Shown piece by piece: positions 21,597 through 34,274 of a DNA stretch of 64,000 nt (its first letter is position 1; each line of letters opens with the position of its first letter). A program made the translations under genes and the position numbers. The notes beneath the pieces were generated by a model. That model saw only the letters and a list, made by a program, of their open reading frames with translations, was not told the DNA's origin and ran no database searches. The DNA comes from Lepidodermella squamata (Eukaryota > Gastrotricha), in NCBI GenBank assembly GCA_047495785.1, contig JBLDXI010000030.1, positions 434,001-498,000 of the forward strand, in the 5' to 3' direction.

Positions 21597-22412
21597 TAGG
21601 GAAATTTATACAATATCGCTGCTAAATTGGTCACATTGATTCAGCAATGAGACATTACGAAAAAGGCAGATAATTATCTGTTCATCACCAGGTTACAAAA
21701 TCGAAATTAGTCACACTCGATAAATCCCGCAGTGCTTTTCTGAACTTGCTAATGGCTAGCGATTTGCAGAGTCATTAATTATTCCTCGAAATATCAATCG
21801 TCAGCATTGAACCAGTAATAAACCCAGTAATAAAGAGCTCGTAATAAAATTATTCGAATTATTACTTTATTATACCATATATTGAATCGTGATCCTAAGG
21901 GACAATTTCGTTTGAATTACTAGTTCACGAGATAGCATATATGGTTAGCTAGTTGGCTCTTATTCGAAGCCGTAGTGAGGCCGAGATTGAAGCTGAGCTT
22001 AGGAATGGCTGTTGTTATGCTAGAGCATCTGTCCCTAAAACAATCAAGATGAAGTATACACGAAAAGCTGGTTAGATTCGTGTCGCGACACCCTAGCTCC
22101 GAGCTCCGGGACTCCAACCAGAGGAAAGCAGACAAAAACCATGGGGGACCCTTTGGTTTGTTCATTTGAGTCCTAGAAAAAAAGTAGAAAAAACCTCAGC
22201 TCCCGGATCCTACTTCGCACACTGATCCGGAGTTGCAAACGTCTGGACACGGTTTATTCAAATTTAAATTCACAAGGTTGCAATAGCGTGAGCGAACTTC
22301 CGAACGAATTTCACGATAGATTTGTAAGGGGAACACAGGATGTAAGAGTCAGTAGCATATTATAGATTTCCGCGTGGCAATTGCACTGTTGTCGCATGAC
22401 GTTGCGCGAAGT
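21597..22412. other. intergenic, with dispersed repeat at about 22130-22240
   Basis: No gene recognised. The stretch ATGGGGGACCCTTTGG ... CCCGGATCCTACTTCGCACACTG matches the repeat at 18716 and 36005 in order and wording. Confidence 0.45.
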
Positions 22413-25010
22413 TTAGATAGAACACAGCGCACTAGAGCCAGATTTGCAATTGCTCGTCTGAGTCTTGCCGAAGCTGTTCAGTCGAACGCCTGAAAATACG
22501 AGAGTAATTTTAGTCATTATTGCAAAAAAAATTGCGGAATCTTACAGGGAGCATCGAAACCAAAGCTAGGCTCGTATGCATCCCACGTGAGAACGGAGGT
22601 ATCTGTGGGCATTTCGTCGCCATTGAGCCAGCTGTAGTCTGCGTGACAAGAGGCAATGACAATGCATTTCGCCTATAAATTACTCACCGCTGATTACAGG
22701 ACGATTAGCGCCGACGTAGATGAGGGTCACCGACTTTTCTTTCATGAGGGCTATCGCTTGAGCATAAGATTCCTTCGTTTTGAGGATCAGCATTGTCGAA
22801 CCCGATGAACCGCACGCCACTTGATTATCATTCCAAGTCACTGTAGAGCCCGGCGAGATTGTCATGACGCCGGCCTGTTTGCAAACAATCCAGCGTTAAA
22901 GCAACGGAAAGACCAAGGACTCACGCCGTTTTGGCAAGCAGTCGCATCGGTTAGTTGGTCTGAGCATGAAATTGCCTTGTAACCGGACCAGAACGCATCA
23001 GACGTCAGAGCGATGCCTATAATAAACGAAACATTGAAACCCTCGGGTGGGTGAAACACTCACATTCGCCGTAGTCTGCTGGTTCGCCTGTATAGTACCA
23101 GCCAGGCGTTGTTTCTGAGGCAACAGCGTTGTCTGCCACGTCCCAGACAACCTGCACTCCATCCAGCCATTTCCACGTGCTGTGGCCGCCGAACCATGAT
23201 TTATCACCAGCAGCAGCAGCCACAGCTTCCGTAAATTCAGCCTTTGTCTTGAATACCGCCAGCACGGCCCCCTCTTTTCGACACGCGCGAATAGCGTCCA
23301 CATATGTAAAATCCGCATGTTCCGCAGCGATGAAAAACTTGGGCGAGATTACTGAACAAGATCAACGTGATACAGGTTGGCAAATTAATGCCTGTATTGT
23401 TAACTTACCGCCGCAATCGGAACCTTTGAACCCGCTGGGACAATTGCACGTACTGATGTTTCCAGTGGTCACGCAAGTTCCACCATTCTGGCAATTCAGC
23501 AGGCATGGAGCTGAGAATATCGCAATTAGGATCACATCTGGAAATCACGAAGAACACACCTATCTCGCAATATGTCCCATTGTAGCCGGGCAAGCAGTCG
23601 CACTTTCGTGTCACAGGGTTGTAAATGCCGTTTAAACATTGAGGCTGTGAAGATTTTCAGTATAATAACATAAAATCGCCCGATCATTATTCACCTTTTG
23701 ATCGATATCTTCCAAACAACCCGCGTAGTTGTTGGCGAAATCACGATACGCAGAATATACGAGAAGCTATGAGAAAAAGTAAAGCTAGGGCTGATATCCG
23801 AAATTTGTGACTCACTCTTTGAGATCCGGCAGGACATAGATTGTAACACTGATCGGCACTGCCTGTTCGACACCAGGCAGCGTACTTGGGGGAAGATTGT
23901 ATAATGGAAGTAAAATATGGCAAAATTATGACTTTACTGCCGACTCCCAACTCTTTGAAACTGGGATTATGCACATCAAAAACACATTAATTCTTACCCA
24001 GGATAAGCAGTTGGCTTTGTTGCGGTAGACCCCAGTGGAAAACTCTTCGGTTTCATTGGCGATGCATCGCGATGTGCTCAATCGGCAGGCACTGAATTTA
24101 CGAGTAACAGCGTTGAAGCAGCGGATGTGTGGTTTCACAGCGTCAGCTTGCTCGCCTTCATAGAAATTCAATTATGATCATTATTTAATAGAATAAGAGG
24201 CACTTACTGCTGATACTTCGCAGGCACGCATCCAGGCTCGAGAATCCCGTAGATTTTTTCGACTGAATTCACAATAACATATTAGTAGTTATCGGCAACC
24301 CCTAAAAACAGCAGGTTTACCGAATTACTCGGACAGGCTAGTTCGCTGGGGATGCAGGTGACGAATTGTTGAGCCGAATTGAAACATGTGTCGAATTTTC
24401 GATTCTGTCGGTAAGAAATGTTCGAAATAAATTCGTCAATTTCAGGTTTGCTTCTTACGGGAAAAGAACTGAAATCCGTAGAACAGTTCGCCACGTTTAT
24501 CTTGAAAGGGAAATACCCGTTGTAAGAGTTTCCAATCTGAAACGGAAAATCTGATAGTTGGGAGAAATTAAGAATCAGACATGAAAGAAGCTAATCGTAG
24601 GAGACGCAATGCGCTAACTAACCACGACTTCGGTAGTTTTGCCGCATCCCGGTATTCCCGGCCGACATGTCGCTGCCTTAGTATCATATCGATAGCACAG
24701 TCTAGCAGTCTAAATGGAAAATATTCCTAGGAAAAAGCCGAATGAAATAAGTAAAAATATCTACCGCCTTCAAACAAGCGCTTTGATCAGAAATGCTGCT
24801 TCCAACCTGCCCAAGACACAATGAAATCAATATGTCCATTAATTGCTGTCATCTAACTTGATACTCGCGTAGTTGCTGACAGCCGTTCGGCAGTTGGCGG
24901 CAATCAGTGAACGTATCATCGAATTGCGAGAAGCATCGAGCCCAGTCCACACAAAGCACCAAATCACTGGCTGTTAGTAACGAGATCACAATTACAAATG
25001 ATCCACGCAT
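22413..25010 (-). CDS. secreted mosaic protein with EGF modules and two C-type lectin domains (copy 1, apparently intact)
   Basis: Many short exons with introns of about 50 nt. Exon 1 is 25010-24858 (signal peptide, then DWARCFSQFDDTF...C). In order follow: several cysteine-bearing segments (ACLKA, CRPGIPGC, CFNSAQQFVTC, an EFSTGVYRNKANC segment near 24040), an EGF-like module CDCLPGYNGTYCE (about 23590), a second EGF NCQNGGTC...CNCPSGFKGSDC (about 23480), C-type lectin domain 1 (about 23301-22950, with WFGGHSTWKWLDG) and C-type lectin domain 2 (about 22840-22550, with WLNGDE). The last exon ends ALCSI-stop at 22413. Secreted, probably an adhesion or recognition protein. Full exon limits were not all worked out. 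Two damaged relatives lie downstream. Confidence 0.65.
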
Positions 25011-26639
25011 TGTAAAATATATCTAAGTCTATCAGAAAAACTGCTTAAAAATCGGCAAAAAGTCTCAGCTCTCAGCTGTTCCCAAATAATAGATAAAGTC
25101 TAGGTTTGGATAATTACTACTCCGTGATCCCCTAAAAATAAAAATGCCTATTTATAAATTTTCAAATTGTCAAATTCGGGTTGAAAAAGCGTGTTCTCTT
25201 TTTTTAGACTGGTTATAAATTTCGCAATTAGCCTATTTCAAGTCAAAAATAGATAAAAAAGTATAAAAGTCTTAAGTCTATAAAAAAGTCATGACATAAA
25301 ATTAGAAAATTCCAAAATAATAAATAAACCGCAACACGAGTTCAAGCGTTAGCTGCTCGAGCAATAGGCAGTCATTAAAACAGTCGTTGAAAATTTGATC
25401 TGCTGGCTAACAGAATAAATATTGAACATGAAAGCTGTGGAAAGATTTTGAGTGATTACATTCACCTGTAAATGAAAACGTCTGAATGAGCCTGAAAAGC
25501 AAGCACGGATTTGTGCCACTTTTCATCAAATATTCCATGTGGCTTCTCATATTAGGAGAGAGGTCACATTTGTTGAGCCTCAAGTTATAAATAGCTCTCA
25601 ATTTTTTAAATCGCTGGCGGTCCGTTTTATCCACGCGTGCCATTAATCAATTCGTAAACAGCGTCCTAACGCAAGGCTTGTTATTTATCAAAACAACATA
25701 TATGTAGCTATTTTCGGGTGCTCACTGCTTAAACTTTGAACTCTCGAAACCCGAAAGACAAGCAGAAAAATATATCTGGACTTGTTAGTATGAAAAATTG
25801 AACTGTTCGTTGTCCATTGTCAATATGATGGAGTGAATGAGCCAAATTTGAAATCTCAGATAAGCATACACAAAAACATATTTAAATGAGACATAGCTCG
25901 ATTAAAGCAATCAATATTGTGTGACGCAACAGAAATTATAAGATGCCTAACCATACGCATACGGCTCATCTCGGATGCTTCGGCTCAGGGTGCGATCTTG
26001 GATCCTGGAGCTGCCGGGGATGGAAAAATGGTTTTTGCTGTATTTGCCAAAATGACTAGTCAACATTTTGAAGATTTTCCACTAAACCATGCTCCGTAAC
26101 CTCTCAGAATTAACCTCTCAAAAACAGCAGAACAGCGAAAGCGACAAAACAGCGAATTTTCTGTTTGCGGTATAACAGCAAAAACACAATGTATCTTTTA
26201 CATGGTAATTTTTCGATATTTTGTGCAGCGTTGCTGCGCTTGTTGATTTGGTTATTTGCTGTTATGGCTGTCTTCCGATAATACAAGTCGATACGGTCCG
26301 CAACGGTAAGCTCATTCATAATTTTAAACATCCGAAATTCCCGAGTGAGAGCTGCGAGCGGTCAGTGATGGCAATTCTGAACGATTATTCGTCTGTTACG
26401 GAAGGGAAAATGTTACTAACAGCTGAATGAGTCCGTAATTTCTGAAAAAATATGATTGAAAAGGTCCGACCCGATTATTACAAAAAATATCCGGTTTGTG
26501 TGCTCCAAACAGTTTAGGCTTTATTCAAAACTGTCGAGAGCATAGAGAGCATTTTCGAATGTTTATTTTCAATTTGAGCATCAGTCATCCACGTTCCATC
26601 TATTGCTCCATCCAACGTGACTTGTGGCTAGTGCGAAGG
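25011..26639. other. upstream region of the lectin mosaic, then gene-free spacer
   Basis: About 25590-25650 (GCGGTCCGTTTTATCCACGCGTGCC on the plus strand) matches 29850-29870 upstream of copy 2, so the duplicated segment includes promoter DNA. From about 25.75 to 26.6 kb I see nothing recognisable. Confidence 0.45.
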
Positions 26640-29449
26640 CTATGGTTTGATCGAACAAAGCGCCCTCGAATCGAAAAAGCATACGCTCGTCACAACTGCG
26701 CCTAGACTGTTCAAAACCAAGCCTGAACAAAAGGAAATATGCAAAAATTGCAACAAAAGTTATGTAATCTCACAGGAAATGTCCAGGCTAACTGGAGGCT
26801 CGCCTTCATCCCAGGTCAGAACTGTGCTATTCGTCGATATTTCTTCGTCATCAAGCCAGCTGAATGCTGCGGTAAAATCAATGATGAGCATAGAATCATT
26901 GTATTTTGCCAAGCATACTCACATTTAACCACCGGACGATTCGCGCCGACGTATATGAGGCTTACTGAATTTGCTTTCATGAGAGCTATCGCTTGGGCAT
27001 ATGATTCCTTTGTTTTGAGGATCAGCATTGTCGAGCCCTTTGAACTACAAACTGCTTGATTGTCATTCCAACTCAAAGCTGAGCTCGGTGAGATTGTCAC
27101 GACTCCGGCCTGTTTGCTGAACAATTATCATTGAGTCACCAAAATGAGTAGGGTCTTACGGCGGTTTGGCAAGCAGACTCGTTCGCCATTCTATCTGAGC
27201 AAGGAATTGCCATGTAACCTGACCAGTCCGCATCAGATGCCAGTGCGATACCTGCAAAAGAACCCGGATTCAGAGTTCACCAGAATAAAAATCGCCGATC
27301 AACCGATCAAGATGGCACTTACATTCGCCGAGTGGCGCTGGGTCGCCAGGAGAGTACCAGCCAGGCGTTGTCTCTGAGGCATTAGCGCTGTCGGCAAAAT
27401 CCCATACTAAACGCGTTCCGTCCAGCCATTTCAACACGGTGTGACCGCCGATCCACAAATCCGTGTCGGCGAGAGCATAAGAAGACGCAGCCTCGAATTC
27501 AGCTTTAGTCTTCATTTCCGCAATCGTGCCTCCCTGCTGCCGGCACGCACGAATGGCTTCAACAAAGCTCATTTCACTTTCCGTATAGAAGAAAGGCTGT
27601 GAAGTGGCTATTGTAAAACGCTATAGTTCACTCGGGAAATGCAACTGTTGCTAACTTACCGCCGCAATCGGAGCCTTTGTATCCGCTAGGACAGTTGCAC
27701 GAACTGATGTTTCCAGTGGTCCACCATTCTGGCAATTCAGCAGGCATGGAGCTGAGAATAAAACGAGTCATTTTATATCGCAATTAGGATCGCATCAGGA
27801 AATCACGAAGAACACACCTATCTCGCAATAAGTTCCATTGTAGCCGGGCAAGCAGTCGCACTTTCGCGTTACAGGGTTGTAAATGCCGTTTACACATTGA
27901 AGCTGTAAAGAAATTCAGTAACAAACATAGGATCGCCTTAATCCTTTTATTTACCTTCTGAGCTATATCAGCCAAACAGCTTGCGTAGTTACTGGTGAAA
28001 TCACGAGACGCAGAATATACGAGAAGCTATGAGAAAGAGTAAAGCCTGGGCTGATATCCGAAATTTGTGACTCACTCGTTGGGATCCCGCAGGGCATTGA
28101 TTGTAACACTGATCGGCACTGCCTGTTCGACACCAGGCAGCGTACTGAAAAAGGAACGAAAATCGAAAAAATTGAATAAACTTGGCAACAGATTTAACAG
28201 CCTATTATAACAGTCCTTCTGTTCAGATTAAACTCGGAGCTAAAAGAGAAGAGTTAGATAAAGATTTTCTTAATTCGAATTCGAAATGGGGCAGTGAAAC
28301 CTCTTCTCGCAGCACCGACGCAGTACCAACGAGCAATTCTCCCTCACAATTTAGTTTCAATATTAACAAGCATAAACAACTTGAGTATTATTTTCTGTGA
28401 AAAAATCAGTAATCGATTTGGCTTGAGGCATGTTCTAACCCATGATAAGCAATTAGCTTTGTTGCGGTAGACCCCAGTTGAAAACTCTTCGGTTTCATTG
28501 GCGATGCAACGCGATGTGCTCAATCGGCATGCAGTGAATTGGCGTGTGACAGTGTCAAAGCAGCGGATGTGTGGTTTCACAGAGTCAGCCTGTTCGCCTG
28601 AAGCGGAAATATGATTAATAATTTGTGTTAGAACACGATGAACGCACCGCTGATACTTCCTAGGCATGTGTCCAAGCTCGGCAGTCCCGTCGATTTTTTC
28701 GACTGAATTTACAATAACACAATCGATATATAACTCCTAGAAACAATAGCTTTACCGAATTAGTCGGACAGGGAAGTTCGCTAGGGATGCAGGTGACGAA
28801 TTGTTGAGCTGAATTGAAACATGTGTCGAATTTTCGATTCTGTAAAAAAAAATTCTACATAAAGTCGACAGTTCGGGTTTGATTCCTACCGGAAAAGCGT
28901 TAACATCTGATGTACAATTCGCTAAATTTGTCTTAAACGGATAATAGCCGTTGTAAGAGTTTCCGATCTAACACAAAAAATAAAATAAAATTTGAATAGT
29001 GAATGTGAAAGACGAGCTAAGCTATTAACTGTTAACCCAACTTAATTGATCAAAATACTAACCATGATTTCGCTTATTTTGCTGCATCCAGGTGAGCCCG
29101 GTCGGCATGTTGCTGCGTAAGTATCATATCTGTAGCACAATCTAGCAGTCTATAAGAAAATAACTCAATCAAAAAGCTGAATCGAAGTATTAATAAAAAC
29201 CAACCGCCTTTAAACAACTGCTTTGATCAGTATTGCTGCTTCCAACCTATCAACATAATAAAGAAAAGGAGTACTCATTCATGGTGTTCAGCAAACTTGA
29301 TATTCGCGCAATTGCTGACAACCGCTTGGTAGTTCGCGGCAAACGGTGAATGTATCATCGAATTGCGAGAAGCATCGAGCCCACTCTCCGCAAAGCCCCC
29401 ACTCGCTGGCTGCTAAGACCGATATCATAATTGCCAGTGAACCTCGCAT
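26640..29449 (-). pseudogene. EGF/double C-type lectin mosaic, copy 2, frameshifted
   Basis: Same start (ATG at 29449), same exon order and same last-exon end (ALCSIKP-stop at 26640) as the copy at 22413. In the second EGF-like module, near 27716, ten bases present in copy 1 are missing (between CAGTGGTC and CACCATTC on the plus strand), which breaks the frame and removes a cysteine. Elsewhere the coding frames are open: lectin domain 1 LWIGGHTVLKWLDG (about 27450) and lectin domain 2 (about 27120-26780). A shifted splice site could in principle rescue it, but I see none. Confidence 0.6.
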
Positions 29450-30114
29450 ATTGCTTAAACTCTCCAGAATCTAGAATGAACTGAATGCCCAGAATATTTA
29501 CATAGTAAAAGGCCAGTTGATGCATGACAGCATAAAATTTGGTATTATTGCTTAGTGGACTAAATTGAAATTTGAAATATATGTCCATTATACTGACGAA
29601 TGCTCACCACAGGGATTCTAAATGTGGCACATAAACAAGGCCAGGAATGTATAATTCGTGCACGCTCCTTCAGCTTAAGAAAATCATAGATAAAGCAAAG
29701 CGTCCGAATCAGCCATGAGCTAAATAAACGATAAACACTTAAAGAAAAGATAAAACTTCTTAAATTCGATAATTGATTCTCATAGATAGGCGTTTGCGTT
29801 CAAAAATATAAGAGCAAAGTTATAAATAACTATTTTTTTTAAACGCTAGCGGTCCGTTTTAGTGACGCGTGCTGTTATCGAATTTTTTAACATCAGCGTC
29901 CGAATACAAGGCTTGCAATTTATTCAAATCTTTCAAATGGCTTTTTCCTTGAAACTTGAACCCATCGAAAAACAACATAAAGGTTCCTCGTTTTACCGGA
30001 ACCAAATTTTGGAATTGCTAGTGGCCTGCTTTCGTGGGTTAAGATTGACCACAATAATTCTCAAAACAATCACCCGTAAATTCAGCGAACAATCTCTATG
30101 AGACAGAGAGCAGA

Positions 30115-30260
30115 GAGCTGAAGCAGCGAGTGAAGCAGGTGATCGACCGAGCTAACATCCGTCTTGCTGCCCTGAGAGCGGTCAGCTTTGGCTTGAAGGC
30201 CAAAAATTATTTGACAGTGAACAAAACCTACGTCCGGGCTCTGCTAGTCTTTGCTAGTCC
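30115..30260 (+). mobile_element. fragment of a non-LTR retrotransposon reverse-transcriptase C-terminus
   Basis: A frame reading LKQRVKQVIDRANIRLAALR, then a short gap, KNYLTVNKTYVRALL, matches the thumb region of LINE reverse transcriptases (usual pattern: hydrophobic-RAN-RL-LR, then LL-x-YKTYVRPLLEYGSP). Only about 50 residues survive; no endonuclease or YADD region is seen upstream. Old, dead scrap. Confidence 0.5.
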
Positions 30261-30399
30261 ACATATCTCACGTCATATCATAGTAGTCTCTTGTGAATTG
30301 GATCAAAAAATCCCAAGAAATTTGATCCAACCAGGTAAAAACCGAAAATTACGAACCAGTTACCATCGGGGTAAATTTTCGGTAAAATCGTAGATAAAG

Positions 30400-31243
30400 G
30401 ATGGAAGATTCCACCAGTGGGCTTAATTTCATAAGTTTTGTTTTATTTCTTGAATTTCCTCAATATTTGCGCATGTACGTTTGAATGCACAGAAAGACCC
30501 GCTCCCGAAATTAGTCGATGGCTCGTCGTGACACGTCTGGCTTATGATTCATCTTGTGGCATTCTCTTCTCGACGGATTTTATCAGTGCAATCTTTGACT
30601 CGAAGACACCAACCTTGAGTTGCGAAGCCAGGTGTCTCTTATACCAGCCTATCCTTACAGCCTATACCAGCCTATATTGTACCAGGCCATTATACCAGAA
30701 ATCAGACACAGCCGAGCAATGCGAATTCCACGGCCAACTTTGCCCCTTGCAGATTTTGTTTTCTAACAAGACAAGGCATCGCCTCATACTGCTTACAAAC
30801 CTGGGCTGAGCCTGAGCCAGTATGGCTTTAAGAAAGTTATCGGAAGAAAGCGAGGAAGTTGATTCATTGGACAGCTCTTAACCGGGATAATATGAGGGAA
30901 AATAGAAGGAACACATTTTTTAAACTCAAAATTCAAAATTCAAAATAGAAGAAGTTTTCCCACAGGAAAAATGTTACATCATTACACTATCGATTCACAT
31001 TGCATTGCGTGCTTTTTATTGGCGGTTTTATTACTGGTCCAATGCCTAAGACTGGTTCTTGAGGAATAATTAATGATCCTGCAAAGTAATTCGCATGCCA
31101 TTAGCGATTAAAAAAAGCCGTGCGATATTTATTGAGTGTGACTTGCCGCGATTTTGTCTCCTGGTAATAGAAAATTCTACTTATTTCGCATTTTAATAGA
31201 TGGTAAAGAAAAAGAGAAATATATTCTATTTTTCTTTCAAGAA
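30400..31243. other. intergenic, no gene recognised
   Basis: Short chance frames only. A short tandem CAGCCTATACCAGCCTATA-type repeat sits at about 30645-30690. Confidence 0.35.
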
Positions 31244-32560
31244 ATGATTTTACCGCTGTCATTTCTATGGCTTGTTCAGCTATGTTATGGCCAGCAAAGA
31301 GCAACTTCCGATCAATACTGGCCTCTTGGCGAAATTCAAACGCAGAGTATTACACTATAGTATTTCGATGTGCAATCTAAAAACAAAAAGCCGTCCTTTA
31401 ATTCAACCTGAAGATATTGTTAATGTGACTGTGGATTTCATACCTTATCGCTTTCTTGGTATCTACGACAAAGATCAAACGTATATGAATTTTCCTAATT
31501 AGCCCTATTGTTATAAATTCCTCCCTTGAAGATACTCAATGATCGCTGAGGCTGACTTTACATGGAATCATCCGTGTGCTTCATGGAATGCAAACCTTAT
31601 TCAATTTCAGCAATTCGAACTTCCTGCAGCGGATTGCTGGTACCCGAAAGTTCAACATATCAACGCGAACGACGATGTTTCAAAACTGGACACGTTAGTT
31701 ATTACCGTCAAAAAGATTTGGAAAATGACTATGGGGATTGGTAGAGTCATAGAAACTACCGGGAAGCTATACTACGTATACGATGGAAGGGTTCAACTAC
31801 CAACTGTGCTGAGCTATAATTCATTTTGTCGGCTCAAGTAAGTCCTGAATCTTTCCCTTAATTCGTCTCAAAAATCTCGAAATAGGTTAGGAAGATTCCC
31901 TTTCGACCAGCAAATTTGCAGTGTCTTCATTGAATCTTGGTATTCAGCCGCCGAGGTCCGTCTTCAACTCTCAGAACGGAAAAACGACTTTGTAGACCCG
32001 AATAACGAAAATTTCATATCTCCGGCCGAAATTTGGGAGCTTGACAGTTCGAATGCCAGCATTTTCACAATCCAATATTCAGAATCTTCAGACGCGGTCA
32101 GTAACGTCTTTTACCGAGTGGTTTTCTCGTTTCTCTACCGCAGGAAACCGACCTTTCACCTACTCAACATTCTCCTGCCGAGCTTCGCGCTTGCTTCTAT
32201 CTCTGCTGTTCTCAATCTGGATAATGCCACCCGAACACCCGGATAGGCCCGGCTTTTGCACGACTGTAGTCCTATCTTACACAGTTTTGCTGACAATAGT
32301 TTCAGACTCGTTGCCTAGAGTTGAGTCACGCGTTGATTTTTATGGGTGCGCAGATGATCACAAGTTGTGTTTGCACGATTTATGCCCTCGTTACTTGCGA
32401 ACTGGCCAGAATATCCGCATTTCGCGATCGCAAAGTGAGGTTAAAGTACGCGAAATTCAAGATGACTCTCATTCGCTTCTTGGACTTGATGTTTTTTTGC
32501 TTTCTCCTTATTGCAAGCCTCATTATTGATGGCATTATTTTCACTGAAATGACAACTTAA
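31244..32560 (+). pseudogene. Cys-loop channel copy with several frameshifts
   Basis: Diverged duplicate of the gene at 20276, on the opposite strand, with the same exon order: signal exon from ATG 31244, ligand-domain exon 31539-31697, Cys-loop exon to about 31838, then the membrane exon to 32560. Compared with the intact copy it has about 10 extra bases near 31360 (in-frame TAG results), a 4-base GCTT duplication near 32190 just inside M1, and 8 bases missing near 32315 between M2 and M3. Each breaks the frame. The M3-M4 end is still well conserved, which suggests fairly recent loss. Confidence 0.75.
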
Positions 32561-32859
32561 TTCAGGGAGAGTCCGGAATATTGCTGTCAACAATTATTAA
32601 TTTTTTTGATATCAATTGATATCAATTATCAATTTTTTACTGTGTAACCGCATAAGTGAGCTGTAAGGATATTCTCCAGCCTAATAGAACGCGCCTCAGA
32701 ATAACTCATAATATGAAATTAAATTGAACGATGTGTTGAATTCTCGATTCTGATAACTTTTTCACAATAAACGTTTTCTGAGCTCTGATGTTTAACCGCG
32801 CGCAACTCAAAGAGGAAATTGTCATTTCTGAATGACGTACCTTTACATAATCTCTTTAA

Positions 32860-33930
32860 TACGGATCATCGTTCTTGCGTCGGGATGCCGCGCTTTCATT
32901 TCGATTCAGGCGAAACGTGCTTGGAAGTTGTAATTTGAACAGGATTGTTGCGTTGGTTTCCTGCATTTTGATGAAAGATTCAGTTTCGCCCATGCCTGTT
33001 GGTCGCCTTGTCAATCCTGGCCGGGACTGGTGAGTGATAAGTGAAAATGAAATACCGTATATTCCGTAATAGCTTCATATACCCGCTATTACCGCCCGTC
33101 CCGTTTACAACCCCCCTTTTAAGGCCTTTGAAAAAATAAAGCCTCATACTCGCAATAGCTACCCGCGATCTAAATTTTAAATCAAACATCAAACTTAGAA
33201 AATCGCATTTAAAAATAATTGCGCAAACTGTTTTGAAACTCCCTTTCTGAGGCGTTTGATGGGCATGCTTGATAGAAAATGGCGAAACACACGCTCAGTG
33301 AGAGAATTTAAGCAACGAAAATGCCAAAGTAGCAATTGATTTCCTAGCATCCATCATTTGAAAAAAACCTCAAATTTTAAATTGTCAAAAATGTGCATAA
33401 AAATGGCTGAAATTCGCTATCGAACGATGAACTTCTCGATTTTGATGAACATTTGTTGACTTTCGTTCAAAAATTATCAATTTATTCTAATTTTACTCAA
33501 TTTTAACGCTTGAAAACTTGCTTTGAAACAATAACGTCGCATGCTCGCAATTAAAACACGTCCCGTTTACAACCCCCCTTTTTCGAAGCTTTGAAATTAC
33601 AATGCCCCTGAAGCTAATACGGAAAATACGGTAGTTCGATGGTACCAGGTACCAGCTAAAAACGGATATTTCTTCCCATCTTCTCTAGAGCTCATCTATG
33701 TTCCGAAGCCGGAGGATTCGTTAACAAACACGATAGGCAAAAAGCAGTAAAGTTTGTGAGACAAATTAGTAACGGCTCAGTCACACCTTATGACGGAGCG
33801 TGAAACACATTGTAGTTGGTCTTGTGATGAGTAAAGTCATTAGAATTAATTCGGAATCCCGGAAGATACGATTTGAAATTCCAGTGCTGCTGCTCCGGGC
33901 TGTTCCCAGTACACGACCCACCCTATAAAA
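32860..33930 (+). pseudogene. decayed copy of the cysteine-rich repeat gene
   Basis: Matches the gene at 49533 in its promoter (ATTTCGATTCAGGCGAAACGTGCTTGGAAGTT at about 32897 and 49459), its signal exon (TTGGTCGCCTTG..AATCCTG..CGGG..TGGTGAGTG at about 33000 and 49629) and its second exon (GCATCTATGTTCCGA-type phrase, then GTTAACAAACACGAT, at about 33690-33745 and 49715-49760). A fragment of the last exon survives at about 33880-33925 (CACGACCCACCCTATAAAA). The start codon frame is lost, exon 3 is missing and a transposon sits in the first intron. Confidence 0.7.
33055..33631. mobile_element. short inverted-repeat DNA transposon (MITE) at a TA target
   Basis: 577 bp starting CCGTATATTCCGTAATAGCTT and ending with the near reverse complement AAGCTAATACGGAAAATACGG, flanked by TA on both sides (33053-33054 and 33632-33633). 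The paralogous intron at 49657-49690 runs GTGAGTGAAGAAATTAGATGGTACC without it, giving an empty site. A 24 nt phrase, CGTCCCGTTTACAACC then CCCCTTTT, occurs in the same direction at 33097 and 33559. No coding capacity. Confidence 0.75.
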
Positions 33931-34274
33931 TTCATAATAACATTTTGTTAGGTTCGCTGCGGCCGCGAAATATCTTGCGACAATGTTGTTTTATCCGTAA
34001 TGGCATGCTTTCCTTGGGAAAAATCTCTATTAGTGCCAAGATGCTCTGTCGGGAAAATGTAAACATTCTCGCACAATTTTAAAACTCAGAAATATAGCTC
34101 AATTTAATTGGCTATCAATTATCATATTAGAGGTTTTTACTAGAATAAATGTACAGAATTCGAGCTCATAACGATCACATGACACATGAATTATGCATGC
34201 TTACTATATACAAGAGAACTTTAACATGAATTTTGCTATCATTGCGAAATTTCTCACGAGCTATTGCGCGCGGC
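33931..34274. other. intergenic, no gene recognised
   Basis: AT-rich spacer between the pseudogene and the 3' end of lectin mosaic copy 3; nothing recognised. Confidence 0.35.

Noticed and set aside
23129-23635. 168-residue plus-strand frame
   Set aside because: Antisense shadow of the EGF and lectin exons of the minus-strand mosaic gene.
30438-30809. 123-residue plus-strand frame
   Set aside because: Contains a short tandem repeat and no family pattern; no splice or signal-peptide support.
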